A stretch of DNA of 64,000 nucleotides from Agrobacterium vitis. Its GTDB lineage: Bacteria; Pseudomonadota; Alphaproteobacteria; Rhizobiales; Rhizobiaceae. A program made the position numbers and the translations under genes. Positions 44,166-54,084 of the stretch are shown here, piece by piece. How positions within the stretch are numbered: position 1 is the stretch's first letter; every line of letters begins with the position of its first letter. The notes beneath the pieces were generated by a model. That model searched no databases. It was given only the letters and a program-made list of their open reading frames with translations, and had not been told where the DNA came from. The DNA is taken from NCBI RefSeq assembly GCF_013337045.2, contig NZ_CP118259.1:1922001-1986000 (forward strand). The letters are read 5' to 3'.

Positions 44166-44430
44166 CGGTTCTTGTTAACGCTCTTCGCATTGCGCGTCAA
44201 GCGGCAGAGTGACTGAGAAGGCTAAAGAATGCAGCGATGACATGAAGAAGGGGAAATTTCAGGCGAAAGCGCCAGGTGGTTTTGGCAGCCGGAAGGTTTT
44301 GAAAACAGAAACAAGGAGGATTTCCGCCCTTCACTGAAAAGCGGAAATGCTCAATGATCTCAGGCGAGACGCTGAGAAGGCAAGCCGAGAAACTGCCGCC
44401 TTCAAGAGGCGGAACGTCTTTCGAGGACCG

Positions 44431-44940
44431 TTATGCCACGGCCTGACGTTTTGGCAGCTTCCAATTTGGCCGCGGAAAATGGCAGGTATAGCCGTTTGGA
44501 ATGCGCTCAAGATAATCCTGATGCTCCGGCTCGGCCTGCCAGAAATCACCCACAGGCGCCAGTTCGGTCACGACCTTACCAGGCCAGATGCCGGAAGCAT
44601 CCACGTCGGCAATGGTATCCTCGGCCACCTTTTTCTGCTCTTCACTCGTGTAGAAGATCGCCGAACGATAGCTGACGCCGACATCATTTCCCTGACGATT
44701 GGGCGTGCTTGGATCATGAATCTGGAAGAAAAACTCCAGAAGTTCGCGAAAGCTCATCTTTGATGGATCGAAGGTAATTTCAATCGCCTCGGCATGCGTT
44801 CCATGATTGCGATAGGTCGCGTTCGCGACATCGCCGCCGGAATATCCCACTCGGGTAGAGATCACCCCGGGACGCTTGCGGATCAGGTCCTGCATGCCCC
44901 AGAAGCAACCGCCTGCCAACACTGCGCGTTCACTCGTCAT
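44431..44940 (-). CDS. msrA: peptide-methionine (S)-S-oxide reductase
   Basis: 169 residues. The catalytic motif GCFWG is at residues 11-15 (Cys12), followed by RVGYSGG and [12 protein letters not shown] and the C-terminal [19 protein letters not shown] with a resolving-type Cys. It repairs oxidised methionine using thioredoxin. The gene stands alone; the 210 bp after it contain a short hairpin (CCGCCT/AGGCGG). Standard length for the family. Confidence 0.93.
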   Translation of the reverse strand: MTSERAVLAGGCFWGMQDLIRKRPGVISTRVGYSGGDVANATYRNHGTHAEAIEITFDPSKMSFRELLEFFFQIHDPSTPNRQGNDVGVSYRSAIFYTSEEQKKVAEDTIADVDASGIWPGKVVTELAPVGDFWQAEPEHQDYLERIPNGYTCHFPRPNWKLPKRQAVA

Positions 44941-45081
44941 GGACGTAACTCCTATGGTTGGAATGCAATCTATGTAGGGACTATAGCACTCTGTTTCCAG
45001 CCGCCAATCGGCATAGTAACGGCCTTGCTGGCCATGGCGGCGGAATAATCCACCCGCCCCTGCCCGACAAAAAGTGACAAG

Positions 45082-45432
45082 TCATCTCCTCAGGTAGCTT
45101 TTCGTGCCGCTATCGGTAAGGCAGAACCGCCCACCTCGGGGACCAACGCAAAAGCTGCCGGAACGGCATGAGCAAGACCCTTCCGACGCTGGGGCCAAAG
45201 ATGGGTCCATGGGTGGCGTCAGGTTGAACGCAGGACCATCCGTCCGCCCTACCGTTCCCCCCATAAATCTCGAGCATGACTTCTTGCTGGCGCTGATTGA
45301 GCCATCATTACAGACAAAAAGATCGCCGCGGCACATTGCGATGCCTGCTTTACGGCCACTACAGGGGAGATTTTCAGCGTGTAAAAGGGTTGGCATCACA
45401 CAAACGGCTACCGAAAAAACCGCCGATCTCAT
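45082..45432 (-). CDS. small secreted Cys-rich protein
   Basis: 116 residues from ATG at 45432. A signal peptide is clear (MRSAVFSVAVCVMPTLLHA, cut near HAEN). The mature part has ten cysteines including LPCSGRKAGIAMCRGD and a C-terminal GSCSCRSGSFC. The N-terminal segment 'LPCSGRK.GI..C.GD.FVCNDGS' is common to a family of short rhizobial exported proteins without known role. No neighbour gives a hint. An unsupported longer frame upstream exists. Confidence 0.65.
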   Translation of the reverse strand: MRSAVFSVAVCVMPTLLHAENLPCSGRKAGIAMCRGDLFVCNDGSISASKKSCSRFMGGTVGRTDGPAFNLTPPMDPSLAPASEGSCSCRSGSFCVGPRGGRFCLTDSGTKSYLRR

Positions 45433-45667
45433 GAAAAGGCCAGTCCGGTCTATGGGTCGAGAACACCTTCGTCGGGGCGCAGTTCCAGAATATCCATAGA
45501 GGGCGTTAAGGTCGCGCCGCCACCGACGTTCCCATCCCCGGCCTAAACCAGTTCTATATCCCATGAAAATGGCCACCCTGATCCCAAGGTGGCCATAATA
45601 TCGTATTTAAGTGGAATTTCACATAACATACGTCATGGAAATCTTGCCTCGCGAATGCCTGGGACGA

Positions 45668-45964
45668 TTAGTCCTTATGCGCAGGCATGTCCTTCAGCTG
45701 ATCCTTCGTCCATGTGGTGACGGCATGGACGTCGCCATCTTCATCCCGCATGAATTGCAGATCCGACAGCGGAACGCCGACAGGCTTTGCACCTATACCC
45801 AGGAAGCCGCCGACATCGATGATCGCGGTGCCGCTGGCACCCAGACCATGGACGTGATCCAGCTTGCCGACCTTGTGGTCGTCAGCACCATAAATGGTTG
45901 CACCTTCGAGCACGGCGGGAGTGAGTTCAGCAGTGGTGAGACGAACGTGATTGGTATGATTCAT
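45668..45964 (-). CDS. PRC-barrel domain protein
   Basis: 98 residues from ATG at 45964, with AAGGAGGATAATCC directly before it. The PRC-barrel pattern is visible: GATIYGADDHKVGKLDHV, AIIDVGGFLGIGAKPVGVPL, and a closing VHAVTTWTKDQLKDMPAH. Such proteins are abundant in rhizobia and often stress- or stationary-phase related. The role is not known. It stands alone. Confidence 0.8.
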   Translation of the reverse strand: MNHTNHVRLTTAELTPAVLEGATIYGADDHKVGKLDHVHGLGASGTAIIDVGGFLGIGAKPVGVPLSDLQFMRDEDGDVHAVTTWTKDQLKDMPAHKD

Positions 45965-46408
45965 TGGATTATCCTCCTTGTTTGTACTGTAGAGGTAACC
46001 AGCGGGGCCGGTGTTTGTTCCCTGCTTAACAAACCAAAGCGTGTGCAGAGAGTCAGGATCGAAATCCCCGGCGCTTATTCGCACCATATCGGCAGAGTCA
46101 TCGCATAACGCGACCATCGCACAATTTTACATCACATCCATGTCCTCTAAACAGCACACCAATCAAAAGGAAGTGAGACTGCCGAGAGGAGGCCGCCCAA
46201 GGCGGAAACGCCTGGTGACAGCAAATTTAACAGGCTGATTTTAATAGCTTTTTATAATCAAAACTCGACAAGAGGCGCCAACGCATGCCTGCAATGCCTT
46301 TTCGGTCAGGCGCGCGCCGTTGCAAAGCGCAGCAAAAGCGCCCAGATTCCAGGCATCGAACCGAAGAGTTCGACTTAATTTTATCCACTTGTAAAGTTGG
46401 AGAGATCC
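45965..46408. other. gene-free intergenic stretch
   Basis: About 440 bp between the PRC-barrel gene and the small secreted protein. I see no credible gene. It holds the promoters of the two divergent neighbours. An uninformative open frame on the plus strand (46011-46238) has no ribosome site or protein-like composition. Confidence 0.4.
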
Positions 46409-46636
46409 ATGAAGACCTTTATCGCCACAGCCCTGCTCGCAAGCCTGATCGGCGCTTCCGCATCGTTTGCCGCAACCACGACAAAGACCACCACCCAGCC
46501 TGCCCAGACCACTGCGTCCACGCAAACGGCGGCGCAACTGAGCGCGAGCGACAGCAGCCAGCAGTCGTCCAGCAGCGAATGGCAGTTCAAGGCCCCCACG
46601 AAGAAGCCGCATCACCGCAACGAATATAACGGCTGA
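46409..46636 (+). CDS. small secreted Thr/Ser/Gln-rich protein
   Basis: 75 residues from ATG at 46409 with GGAGAGATCC upstream. A signal peptide (MKTFIATALLASLIGASASF) is followed by a Thr/Gln/Ser-rich low-complexity part and a basic tail with KKPHHRNEYNG. It is a periplasmic or exported small protein of unknown function, of a kind common in rhizobia. Confidence 0.65.
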   Translation: MKTFIATALLASLIGASASFAATTTKTTTQPAQTTASTQTAAQLSASDSSQQSSSSEWQFKAPTKKPHHRNEYNG

Positions 46637-46761
46637 TTGCCGCGACCATCCAGATTGGGATGCCTTGTGGCATTAAGAGGGACAGCGAATCTCTGTGCGC
46701 CATATATGACGCACGGCGCTGTATTGAGCGAAACGCCGGTCTTTCGGCGTATCGCCTTTCT

Positions 46762-47226
46762 TCACACAGCATAATCCACCGGCACCGCGGACCCGCTTTT
46801 CATCGTCTCCATCGAAATAGAGGCGGACACATCGAAAAGCTCGATACGCCGCACCAGCCGACGATAGACGACGTCGTAATGCTCGACCCGTGGCAGGACA
46901 ATCTTTAAGATATAATCATGATGTCCGGTCAGGCGATGCGCCTCGACGATTTCGGCGATATCGGTAATCGCTCTGCGAAACTCCTCCGTCCATTCATCAG
47001 TATGGTGCGCGGTTTTCACCAAGGCATACACGGTTGTCGGCACGCCCACCTTGTCGCGATTGAGCACGGCGATCCGTCGCTCGATATAGCCCGCCTCTTC
47101 CAGCTTCTGAATCCGGCGCGAACAAGCCGAAACCGATAGGGCGACCTTGTCGGCGAGATCGCTCACCGCAATGGCGGCATCCCGTTGCAGAAGGTCCAGA
47201 ATCTTCCTGTCTCTCTCATCAATCAC
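46762..47226 (-). CDS. Lrp/AsnC-family regulator
   Basis: 154 residues, GTG start at 47226 (MIDERDRKILDLLQ). N-terminal HTH (AIAVSDLADKVALSVSACSR) and C-terminal ligand-binding RAM domain (RAITDIAEIVEAHRLTGHHD, then YDVVYRRLVRRIELFDVSAS). It is divergent from the racemase gene, with 174 bp between. Lrp-type regulators bound to amino-acid ligands often control the adjacent gene; here an amino-acid racemase. Confidence 0.85.
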   Translation of the reverse strand: MIDERDRKILDLLQRDAAIAVSDLADKVALSVSACSRRIQKLEEAGYIERRIAVLNRDKVGVPTTVYALVKTAHHTDEWTEEFRRAITDIAEIVEAHRLTGHHDYILKIVLPRVEHYDVVYRRLVRRIELFDVSASISMETMKSGSAVPVDYAV

Positions 47227-47400
47227 GCCTTAATTCTCCGCCCTTCAGGATGAATGCGCAAATCATACGCGCATTTCCATTTTTTCTCGCAATTTTTGTG
47301 CGGAACTTTTGGCGATTTTCAAGAAATTTGCAAATCAACCGCTTCCATCCACTGGCATAGTTCTGTTCATCACCACCAAAGACACTAGGGGAACACGACA

Positions 47401-48114
47401 ATGCGGATGATCGGCTTGATCGGCGGAATGAGCTTTGAAAGCTCGGCGGTTTACTATCGGCTCATCAATGAGGCGGTTCGCCATCAGTTGGGCGGTTTGG
47501 CATCGGCTGAAATCGTCATGCGGTCGGTCGATTTTTCGCAGATCGTTGGCTACCAGAAGGCAGGCCGTTGGGATCTTGCGGAAAAAGTGCTGGGCGATGC
47601 CGCTGCTGCCCTGGAGCGTGCCGGTGCCGAATGCGTGCTGATCTGCACTAACACCATGCATCTGATTGCCGATGCCGTAGCAGCGCGTGTTTCCGTGCCG
47701 CTTATCCATATTGTCGATGCGACGGCCCAGGCTATCAAAGACTCTGGCTTCAAGCGGCCCCTGCTGCTCGCCACCCGCTACACGATGGAGCATGGCTTTT
47801 ATACCGACCGCATGCGTGCCCTCGGCCTGCTGCCCATGGTGCCAGGCGCAGAGGATCGTGGCACTGTCCATGATGTGATTTTCGATGAACTCTGCGCGGG
47901 CCGCGTCGAAGAGCAGTCACGGGCTGCCTATCTGGCAATCATCGAAAAAGCCAAGGCAGACGGTGCCGATTGTGTCATTCTCGGCTGCACCGAGATTTGC
48001 CTTTTGCTCAATCCAGACGATCTTTGCCTGCCGGGCTTTGATTCCACTGCCATTCATTGTGGGTCTGCGGTCGAGTTTTCGCTCACTCCGCAAGAGGTTA
48101 AGAAGATCGCCTGA
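47401..48114 (+). CDS. aspartate/glutamate racemase family protein
   Basis: 237 residues. The two catalytic-type cysteines are in ICTNTMH (residue about 82) and LGCTEICLLL (about 197), with the N-terminal GLIGGMSFESSAVYYR typical of aspartate racemase/YgeA. It interconverts L- and D-Asp/Glu or related acids. The divergent Lrp gene is the probable regulator. The gene ends at an intrinsic terminator. Confidence 0.85.
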   Translation: MRMIGLIGGMSFESSAVYYRLINEAVRHQLGGLASAEIVMRSVDFSQIVGYQKAGRWDLAEKVLGDAAAALERAGAECVLICTNTMHLIADAVAARVSVPLIHIVDATAQAIKDSGFKRPLLLATRYTMEHGFYTDRMRALGLLPMVPGAEDRGTVHDVIFDELCAGRVEEQSRAAYLAIIEKAKADGADCVILGCTEICLLLNPDDLCLPGFDSTAIHCGSAVEFSLTPQEVKKIA

Positions 48115-48118
48115 AGAC

Positions 48119-48153
48119 ATTGACTGCGGTTTATTGATCGCAGTCAATTTTTT
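48119..48153 (+). terminator. intrinsic terminator after the racemase gene
   Basis: Arms ATTGACTGCG (48119-48128) and CGCAGTCAAT (48139-48148) form a perfect 10-bp stem with a 10-nt loop, followed by TTTTT. It begins 5 bp after the racemase stop. Confidence 0.9.
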
Positions 48154-48162
48154 GCTTGATTT

Positions 48163-48178
48163 GGAAACGATCATTTCC
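48163..48178. promoter_or_regulatory. TetR-type operator upstream of the second TetR gene
   Basis: GGAAACGATCATTTCC is an imperfect palindrome (7 of 8 per half) that ends 12 bp before the TetR start at 48191. Size and place fit autoregulation by the family. Confidence 0.55.
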
Positions 48179-48190
48179 TATTGTAGAACC

Positions 48191-48805
48191 ATGATGAACC
48201 AGCAAACAAAATCCGGCAGACCTGCGGGCCGCCCTCGGGAATTCGACACGGATGTGGCGCTGGACGCTGCCTTGGTGGTGTTTTCCGAGCGGGGCTACCA
48301 GGCCGCCTCGATCAGTGAGCTTGCCGAAGCCATGGGGTTGACGGCAGGTAGTATCTACAAGGCATTCGGCGACAAGCGCGGCGTGTTTCTCGCCGCCTTC
48401 GATCGCTACTGGTCGTTGCGCCATGCGATGATTCTGAAGCGCATGGCACCGCTTGCAACCGGGCGGGAAAAGTTGTTTGCCCTTTTGCAGCATTATGCCG
48501 ACCACGCCCATGGCGCGGCAGGCCGGCGCGGCTGTCTCATCGTCGGCGGCGCCAATGATCTGGCACTGCTGGATGCGCAAGCCTCCGCCCGGGTGGGGCT
48601 CGCTTTTACCGCCAACCAACAGCGCCTGAAGGACCAGATTGTCACCGGACAGGCCGATGGCTCGATCCGGGCCGATCTGAATGCCGATGTCATTTCCAGC
48701 ACCCTGCTCTGCCTGACGATGGGCATGCGCGTGGTCGGCAAAACAGGCCGAACAGAAGACGAGATGCAGGCCGTGGCGCAAGCGGCGCTGCGGCTTTTGG
48801 ACTGA
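48191..48805 (+). CDS. TetR-family regulator of the adjacent MFS gene
   Basis: 204 residues from ATG at 48191. HTH: DAALVVFSERGYQAASISEL, then AEAMGLTAGSIYKAFGDKRG, in the form typical of AcrR/NemR-like repressors. A Cys (GCLIVGGANDLALLD) is present in the ligand domain. The MFS transporter starts 157 bp downstream in the same direction, so it is the likely target. A palindrome lies just before the start. Confidence 0.85.
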   Translation: MMNQQTKSGRPAGRPREFDTDVALDAALVVFSERGYQAASISELAEAMGLTAGSIYKAFGDKRGVFLAAFDRYWSLRHAMILKRMAPLATGREKLFALLQHYADHAHGAAGRRGCLIVGGANDLALLDAQASARVGLAFTANQQRLKDQIVTGQADGSIRADLNADVISSTLLCLTMGMRVVGKTGRTEDEMQAVAQAALRLLD

Positions 48806-48961
48806 GCCGTATCTCATCCCTTACAGCGGCGTGCAGCAGCATGGTGCAGTGAGGTTCGCCATAACACTGCCTATTCGCTGAACCATTCAACAGTCGCCAC
48901 TCACAACAGTACCATGGCATCCTCCCAAGACCATGGCGCCCCAAGCCGAAAAGCAACCACA

Positions 48962-50176
48962 ATGACCCTTTCCAGCCCGCTCTTGCGGCATGACGCCGAA
49001 CACGCCCTTTCGCCGATATTGACCTTTATTTTCGCCCTGGCCTGCGGGCTTATCGCCGCCAATCTCTATTACGGCCAGCCGCTGGCCGGACCGATCAGCG
49101 CGGATTTGGGGTTCTCACCCCAGGCGACCGGCCTGATCGTCACCCTCACTCAGCTTGGTTACTGTCTGGGCCTTTTGCTGCTGGTGCCGCTGGGTGACCT
49201 GATCGAAAACCGCAAGCTGGTGCTCATCCTGATTGGGCTTGCCGCGCTGGCCCTGCTGGGCGGCGCGCTTTCGACCTCGCCGGGTCTTTTCCTGCTGGCC
49301 TGCCTTGGCATTGGCCTTGCCTCCGCAGCCGCCCAGGTTCTGGTGCCGTTTGCCGCCAGCATGGCACCGGACGCCTCACGCGGGCGGGTTGTCGGCAATG
49401 TCATGAGTGGCCTGCTCTGCGGCATCATGCTGGCCCGGCCCATTGCCAGCTTCATCGCCGAGGCATCGTCCTGGCATGTCATCTACGTGCTTTCGGCGGT
49501 TGCCATGATCGGGCTGATGGTGGTGCTCGGCATGACCCTGCCCCGCCGCCAGCCGCATGCGCAGATCGGCTACGGCGCGCTGCTGTCCTCCATGGCCCAT
49601 ATGGCGCTCACCAACCGTGTACTCCAGCGCCGGGCGCTTTATCAGGCCGGGATGTTTGGTGCCTTCAGCCTGTTCTGGACCACGACGCCCTTGCTGCTGT
49701 CAGGCCCGCATTTTGGCCTGAGCCAGAATGGTATCGCGCTGTTTGCACTCGCCGGAGCATCCGGTGCCATCGCCTCACCCATTGCCGGACGAATGGCTGA
49801 TCGCGGCCTGACCCGGCAAATTTCTATCGGTGCCATGGTCATGGGCATCGCTGCGTTCCTGCTTGGCCGTTATGCTATTGAAACCTCCCCGATCACCGGC
49901 GTGATCTGCCTGACACTCGCGGCTATTACCCTGGATTTCGGCGTGCAAGCCAATCTAATCAGCGGCCAGCGCATCATCTATTCGATGACAGCCGCCCATC
50001 GCAGCCGGCTCAATGGCATCTATATGGCGACATTCTTTCTTGGCGGAGCGCTTGGCTCAGCCATCGGCGGCTGGGCCTACGCAACAGGCGGATGGTCGCT
50101 GACCGCCTGGATCGGCCTTTGCTTTCCCGCCGCCTCGCTTGTGCTGCTGCTGACGGAAGGGCGGCAAACGGCCTAG
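48962..50176 (+). CDS. MFS efflux transporter
   Basis: 404 residues from ATG at 48962; an in-frame ATG at 48914 would add 16 residues. Twelve hydrophobic segments are seen, with the MFS loop motif LLVPLGDLIENRKLV between the second and third and GRMADRG in the second half. Typical of the YnfM/arabinose-efflux type exporters. Substrate unknown; the TetR gene upstream suggests inducible export of a toxic compound. Confidence 0.85.
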   Translation: MTLSSPLLRHDAEHALSPILTFIFALACGLIAANLYYGQPLAGPISADLGFSPQATGLIVTLTQLGYCLGLLLLVPLGDLIENRKLVLILIGLAALALLGGALSTSPGLFLLACLGIGLASAAAQVLVPFAASMAPDASRGRVVGNVMSGLLCGIMLARPIASFIAEASSWHVIYVLSAVAMIGLMVVLGMTLPRRQPHAQIGYGALLSSMAHMALTNRVLQRRALYQAGMFGAFSLFWTTTPLLLSGPHFGLSQNGIALFALAGASGAIASPIAGRMADRGLTRQISIGAMVMGIAAFLLGRYAIETSPITGVICLTLAAITLDFGVQANLISGQRIIYSMTAAHRSRLNGIYMATFFLGGALGSAIGGWAYATGGWSLTAWIGLCFPAASLVLLLTEGRQTA

Positions 50177-50197
50177 AGTCTAACGAGACGAATAGGA

Positions 50198-50228
50198 AGC
50201 GCCGTACGTTTTATAAACGCACGGCGCT
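50198..50228. terminator. bidirectional hairpin between convergent genes
   Basis: AGCGCCGT (50198-50205) and ACGGCGCT (50221-50228) are perfect arms, and the inner parts ACGTTT and AAACGC pair further. No T run follows on either strand. It lies between the convergent MFS and chemoreceptor genes. Confidence 0.5.
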
Positions 50229-50255
50229 ATACCGGTTTAAATTTATTCAGCTTTT

Positions 50256-52034
50256 TTAAAACTCGCTCCACCCGCCGCTGGATTGAGATGCGACGGAACC
50301 CGCCACCTTCGACATCAATTCCCGTGCGGGCGAGGTCGTGGGCCGATGAACTGATGTCGCCGCGCCGAGCTGGCGTGATGAAGGTCTCATGCCGGTTCCA
50401 CCCAGCTGGAACTTTTCAATCAACTCACGCAGACGCGCCGTTTCCTGGGCAAGCGATGCACCGGCAGCATTTGTCTCTTCCACCATCGCCGCGTTTTGCT
50501 GCGTCACCTGGTCCATCTGGTTGACGGCCGCATTGACCTCGGAAAGCCCGGTGGCCTGCTCACGCGCTGAACTGGTAATGGCTTCCATATGCTCATTGAC
50601 CGCAACAATATTCTGCTGGATCGTTCGAAGCGCCTCGCCCGTTTCGCTCACCAGCCTTACCCCGGTGCTGACCTCGTTTGAAGAATTACGGATCAGTTCC
50701 TTGATTTCCTTGGCTGCCTGGGCAGAGCGCTGCGCCAGTTCGCGCACCTCTTGCGCGACCACGGCAAAGCCCTTGCCGGCTTCTCCGGCACGAGCGGCCT
50801 CAACACCGGCATTCAGCGCCAAAAGATTGGTCTGGAAGGCGATTTCGTCGATCACCCCAATGATGTTGGAAATCTGATTGGACGAATTCTCAATGCGTGA
50901 CATCGCGCCAACCGCATCCTCGACAACCTTTGCAGAGCGCACCGCATTGTCGCTGGCCGTCGATGCCGAATGACGGGCTTCTTCTGCCCGCTTTGAGGCA
51001 TTCGAGACATTGACGGTAATTTCGTCAAGCGCCGCAGCGGTCTCTTCCAGGGAGGCGGCCTGCTGCTCGGTCCGCTTCGACAGATCTTCGGCGCTCTGGC
51101 TGATTTCGCGCGTGCCATTGTCGATCTGGCTGGTTGAATGCGACACCGCGCCAAGCGTGTTGCGCATCTGAAGCAATGCATCATTCATCGTGCGGCGCAG
51201 TTCTTCAAAATCAGGCGCAAACGGGTTGTCCAGAGTGAAGGTCAGATCACCCTGCGCCAGCCGCGTCAGGGCAGCGCCAATCGCATTGACCGCATTCACC
51301 CTTTCCGTCACATCGGTGGCAAATTTGACGACTTTTGTAACCTTGCCCTCGGCGTCCAGGATCGGGTTATAGGCGGCATTGATAACCACCTTTTTTCCAT
51401 TCTTGCCGTAGCGAATGAATTCTGCCGATTGAACTTCTCCGCGGCGCAAACCAGCCCAGAACTCCTGGTAAGCGGAGGACTTTGCATATTCGGGGTCAAC
51501 CAGCATGCTGTGGTGACGACCCTTTATGTCGTCCAGTTTATAATCAATGGCTTTGAGGAAGTTTTCGTTGGCGCTAACAATTTCCCCGTCCGTGGTAAAC
51601 TCGATAATGCCTTGAGAACGGCTGATAGCCGCCATCTGCCCCTGATAATCCAGGTTTTGCAATCGCTCCTTGGCATTGGCCCATTCAACAACAAAACCGG
51701 TTGTTTTTCCACTTTCGCGCAAAGGCGTAACGATGAGATCGAAGGCGCGGTGACCCACCCAGATCGTTGCCCGGTGCTGCGTTTTGAGGGCAGCCAGCAT
51801 ATTGCGCTGATGGGAGGGGTTCTTGTGGAAAATATCGATATTGCTGCCAATGAGTTTGCTGAAATCGAAGCGCGGAAGTTCTTTTTTTAACTCCGACTCG
51901 GCATCCTTGAGCAAATCCTTAAGCGATTCGTTCATATATCGAATATTCAGGTTCACGTCGGAGACCATAATATTGGCTGTAATCAGTTTTAAGGCTTGGG
52001 TTTGCATCCGATTTATACTGGGGTTCCCGAACAT
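50256..52034 (-). CDS. soluble methyl-accepting chemotaxis protein with PAS domains and C-terminal tether
   Basis: 592 residues, no transmembrane segment. A first PAS-like domain at about 10-115 ([20 protein letters not shown]), a second at 130-235 ([20 protein letters not shown] with [17 protein letters not shown]). A linker and the signalling domain follow with tip [20 protein letters not shown] and [19 protein letters not shown]. The extreme C-terminus GGWSEF fits the x-W-x-x-F pentapeptide used to tether CheR/CheB; the paralogue at 39217 lacks it. The gene is preceded by an AT-rich 390-bp region. Confidence 0.9.
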   Translation of the reverse strand: MFGNPSINRMQTQALKLITANIMVSDVNLNIRYMNESLKDLLKDAESELKKELPRFDFSKLIGSNIDIFHKNPSHQRNMLAALKTQHRATIWVGHRAFDLIVTPLRESGKTTGFVVEWANAKERLQNLDYQGQMAAISRSQGIIEFTTDGEIVSANENFLKAIDYKLDDIKGRHHSMLVDPEYAKSSAYQEFWAGLRRGEVQSAEFIRYGKNGKKVVINAAYNPILDAEGKVTKVVKFATDVTERVNAVNAIGAALTRLAQGDLTFTLDNPFAPDFEELRRTMNDALLQMRNTLGAVSHSTSQIDNGTREISQSAEDLSKRTEQQAASLEETAAALDEITVNVSNASKRAEEARHSASTASDNAVRSAKVVEDAVGAMSRIENSSNQISNIIGVIDEIAFQTNLLALNAGVEAARAGEAGKGFAVVAQEVRELAQRSAQAAKEIKELIRNSSNEVSTGVRLVSETGEALRTIQQNIVAVNEHMEAITSSAREQATGLSEVNAAVNQMDQVTQQNAAMVEETNAAGASLAQETARLRELIEKFQLGGTGMRPSSRQLGAATSVHRPTTSPARELMSKVAGSVASQSSGGWSEF

Positions 52035-52426
52035 AATTTAGTCCCTCTCAGAATATTTATGGAAGGCACGAAAATATGCTCTGTTCCGCACAGAGCTTCA
52101 CGAAATCCGACCAAAATGACATTGCCAGCATAAGATGCAATCAAAAACCCATATATTTTATTAAAATTTTATAATATTCGGAATAATATATCTTAAAGCA
52201 TCACTCCCATCTGAGCCTCTCGCTGGATTTTCATTTCAAAATGAGCTCGATGGGCTCCGAAGCCCGCTTTACCCTCGTGCAAATGCGGTTTTATTTCAGC
52301 GCTAACGGCCTGTTTCGAAAACGTAGAAACGCTTCGTATCCTTGCTTTGTAGCATTTCCAGATGCCAAACCACGACGGACTATGCTTGGGGCGAAAGTGC
52401 CTTAAATGTTCGGCTTGCATCCATCT
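52035..52426. other. AT-rich intergenic stretch
   Basis: About 390 bp, AT-rich near 52130-52200, with the promoter of the chemoreceptor gene. A minus-strand frame at 52193-52420 has no ribosome site and no family likeness. Nothing else is seen. Confidence 0.4.
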
Positions 52427-52837
52427 TCAAACATTCTGCCTATCGAAACGGGCGCGAGCCTCAACCACGCGAGCATGGTTATCGATGGCAAACTCCACCA
52501 GATATTTAAGTGAAAATACCAGCTGCTCACCCATCTCCGTCAGTCCATATTCAACGCTGGGCGGCTTGGTGGGAAAGACCTGCCGGTGAACGTAACCATC
52601 ACGTTGCAGATCTCTCAGGGTCTGAGTCAGCATGCGCTGGGAAATATCAGGCACCAGGCGTCGAAGCTCCCCGAAACGATAGGGTTTCTCGGCAAGCGAG
52701 CCTAGAATGAGCGTCGACCATTTGTCGCCAACATGGGAAATAACCGAGCGCACAGGACAATTGTCTTCGGCGCGCTTGCTTTTATTAGGGGCCCTCACCG
52801 TTGCCTCCAATGGAGCCCGCTGCATGGCATCGTTCAT
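52427..52837 (-). CDS. HxlR-family regulator
   Basis: 136 residues. Winged HTH: DNCPVRSVISHVGDKWSTLI, LGSLAEKPYRFGELRRLVPD, ISQRMLTQTLRDLQRDGYVH, matching the HxlR family including the N-terminal Cys. It is divergent from the quinone reductase-like gene with 240 bp between. QorR-type regulators of this family sense redox stress through this Cys and repress qor2-like genes; the arrangement is the same here. Confidence 0.88.
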   Translation of the reverse strand: MNDAMQRAPLEATVRAPNKSKRAEDNCPVRSVISHVGDKWSTLILGSLAEKPYRFGELRRLVPDISQRMLTQTLRDLQRDGYVHRQVFPTKPPSVEYGLTEMGEQLVFSLKYLVEFAIDNHARVVEARARFDRQNV

Positions 52838-53077
52838 GATGGTACCCTTTCTGTAACCAAAGGCGCGAAAACTGCCTTCTTTACAGCAGTTTCAAAAAGC
52901 TGATTATAGCGCTGGTCTCATATTGAGAGCAACAAAATAGTCGGATATGAAGCGCTTACGGTGCCGTGCGGTTTGTAAAATACGCAAAGGACGCTGTAAC
53001 ACTTTATATCCGCTGGATAATTTTCCCTTCAACCAATTCCGGTTCAGGGAATTATGCAGTAGCCAGGATAGAGAAAT

Positions 53078-53953
53078 ATGACCAAAATACTGATTACCGG
53101 AGCCTCCGGAAAGCTTGGAAGACTTGTCATCAACCATTTGCTGGAAAGCCAGCATGTTGCCGCCGCTGATATCGTCGCCGCCAGCCGCAACCCGTCGGGT
53201 CTGGCGGATCTTGCCGCAAAGGGCATCGAAACGCGACGAGCCGACTTTACCGATACGGCATCGCTTGACCACGCCTTTTCCGGTATCGACCGGCTCCTGA
53301 TCATTTCCACCGATGCCATCGGTTCGCGCATTGATCAACACAAGGCAGCGATTGCCGCCGCCACCAATGCCAAGGTCGGCCGGATTTTTTACACATCCAT
53401 GCCAAATCCAGAGACATCCAAGATCCTGTTTGCTCCCGAACATGTGCAGACCGAACAGGCCATCAAGGCTTCCGGCCTTGCCTATACGATTTTGCGCAAC
53501 AACTGGTACATGGAAAATCTGTTCCTGACGCTGCCATCGGCGCTGGCCAGCGGCCAGTGGTATACATCCGCCGGCGAGGGCAAGACCGCCTATATCGCTC
53601 GGGAAGACATTGCCCGCGCCATCGCCAGCACCCTGGCCAAGCCTGTGGCCGAAAACATCATCTATACGCTCAGCGGCAGCCGCGCCTACAGCAATAAGGA
53701 AATTGCCGCCCTGGCCGAAAAAGCCACAGGCAAGCCGCTTGCCGTGGTCGACATCACCGACCAGCAGCTGGAAGAGGGCATGGTCGCTGCCGGCGTTCCC
53801 AAACCCGTAGCGCCGGTGTTCGCCTCAATCGATACGGCCACACGCGCTGGCGACCTGGATGTGGTAACCGATGAGGCGCAAAGCTTGTCGGGCCATCCAT
53901 TGCTGCCGCTACAGGCCTTCATGGAAGCGAACAAAGCCTCCCTTATCGGCTGA
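53078..53953 (+). CDS. NAD(P)H-dependent quinone oxidoreductase, QorB/NmrA-like
   Basis: 291 residues. N-terminal Rossmann motif GASGKLGRLV (residues 8-17), then ASRNPSGLADLAAKGIETRRADFTD in parts, and a C-terminal YTLSGSRAYSNKEIAALAEK. This is the atypical short-chain (NmrA-like) QOR family, about 285 residues. It reduces quinones and is expected to protect against oxidative stress. The divergent HxlR gene probably represses it. Confidence 0.85.
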   Translation: MTKILITGASGKLGRLVINHLLESQHVAAADIVAASRNPSGLADLAAKGIETRRADFTDTASLDHAFSGIDRLLIISTDAIGSRIDQHKAAIAAATNAKVGRIFYTSMPNPETSKILFAPEHVQTEQAIKASGLAYTILRNNWYMENLFLTLPSALASGQWYTSAGEGKTAYIAREDIARAIASTLAKPVAENIIYTLSGSRAYSNKEIAALAEKATGKPLAVVDITDQQLEEGMVAAGVPKPVAPVFASIDTATRAGDLDVVTDEAQSLSGHPLLPLQAFMEANKASLIG

Positions 53954-54084
53954 TCGAGCCATATCAACCATCCGGCACAGGCTCTCGTAGCCTCAGAATG
54001 ACGCCAGGCAATCTCTGCTCAGCATGGCGTCATTCTGGATGGCACATCTGGAATATATAGAACTGTATAAGTGGCGCCTGGACT

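Noticed and set aside
52193..52420. 75-residue minus-strand frame, possible transposase remnant
   Set aside because: No family motif, no ribosome site, and no inverted repeats nearby.
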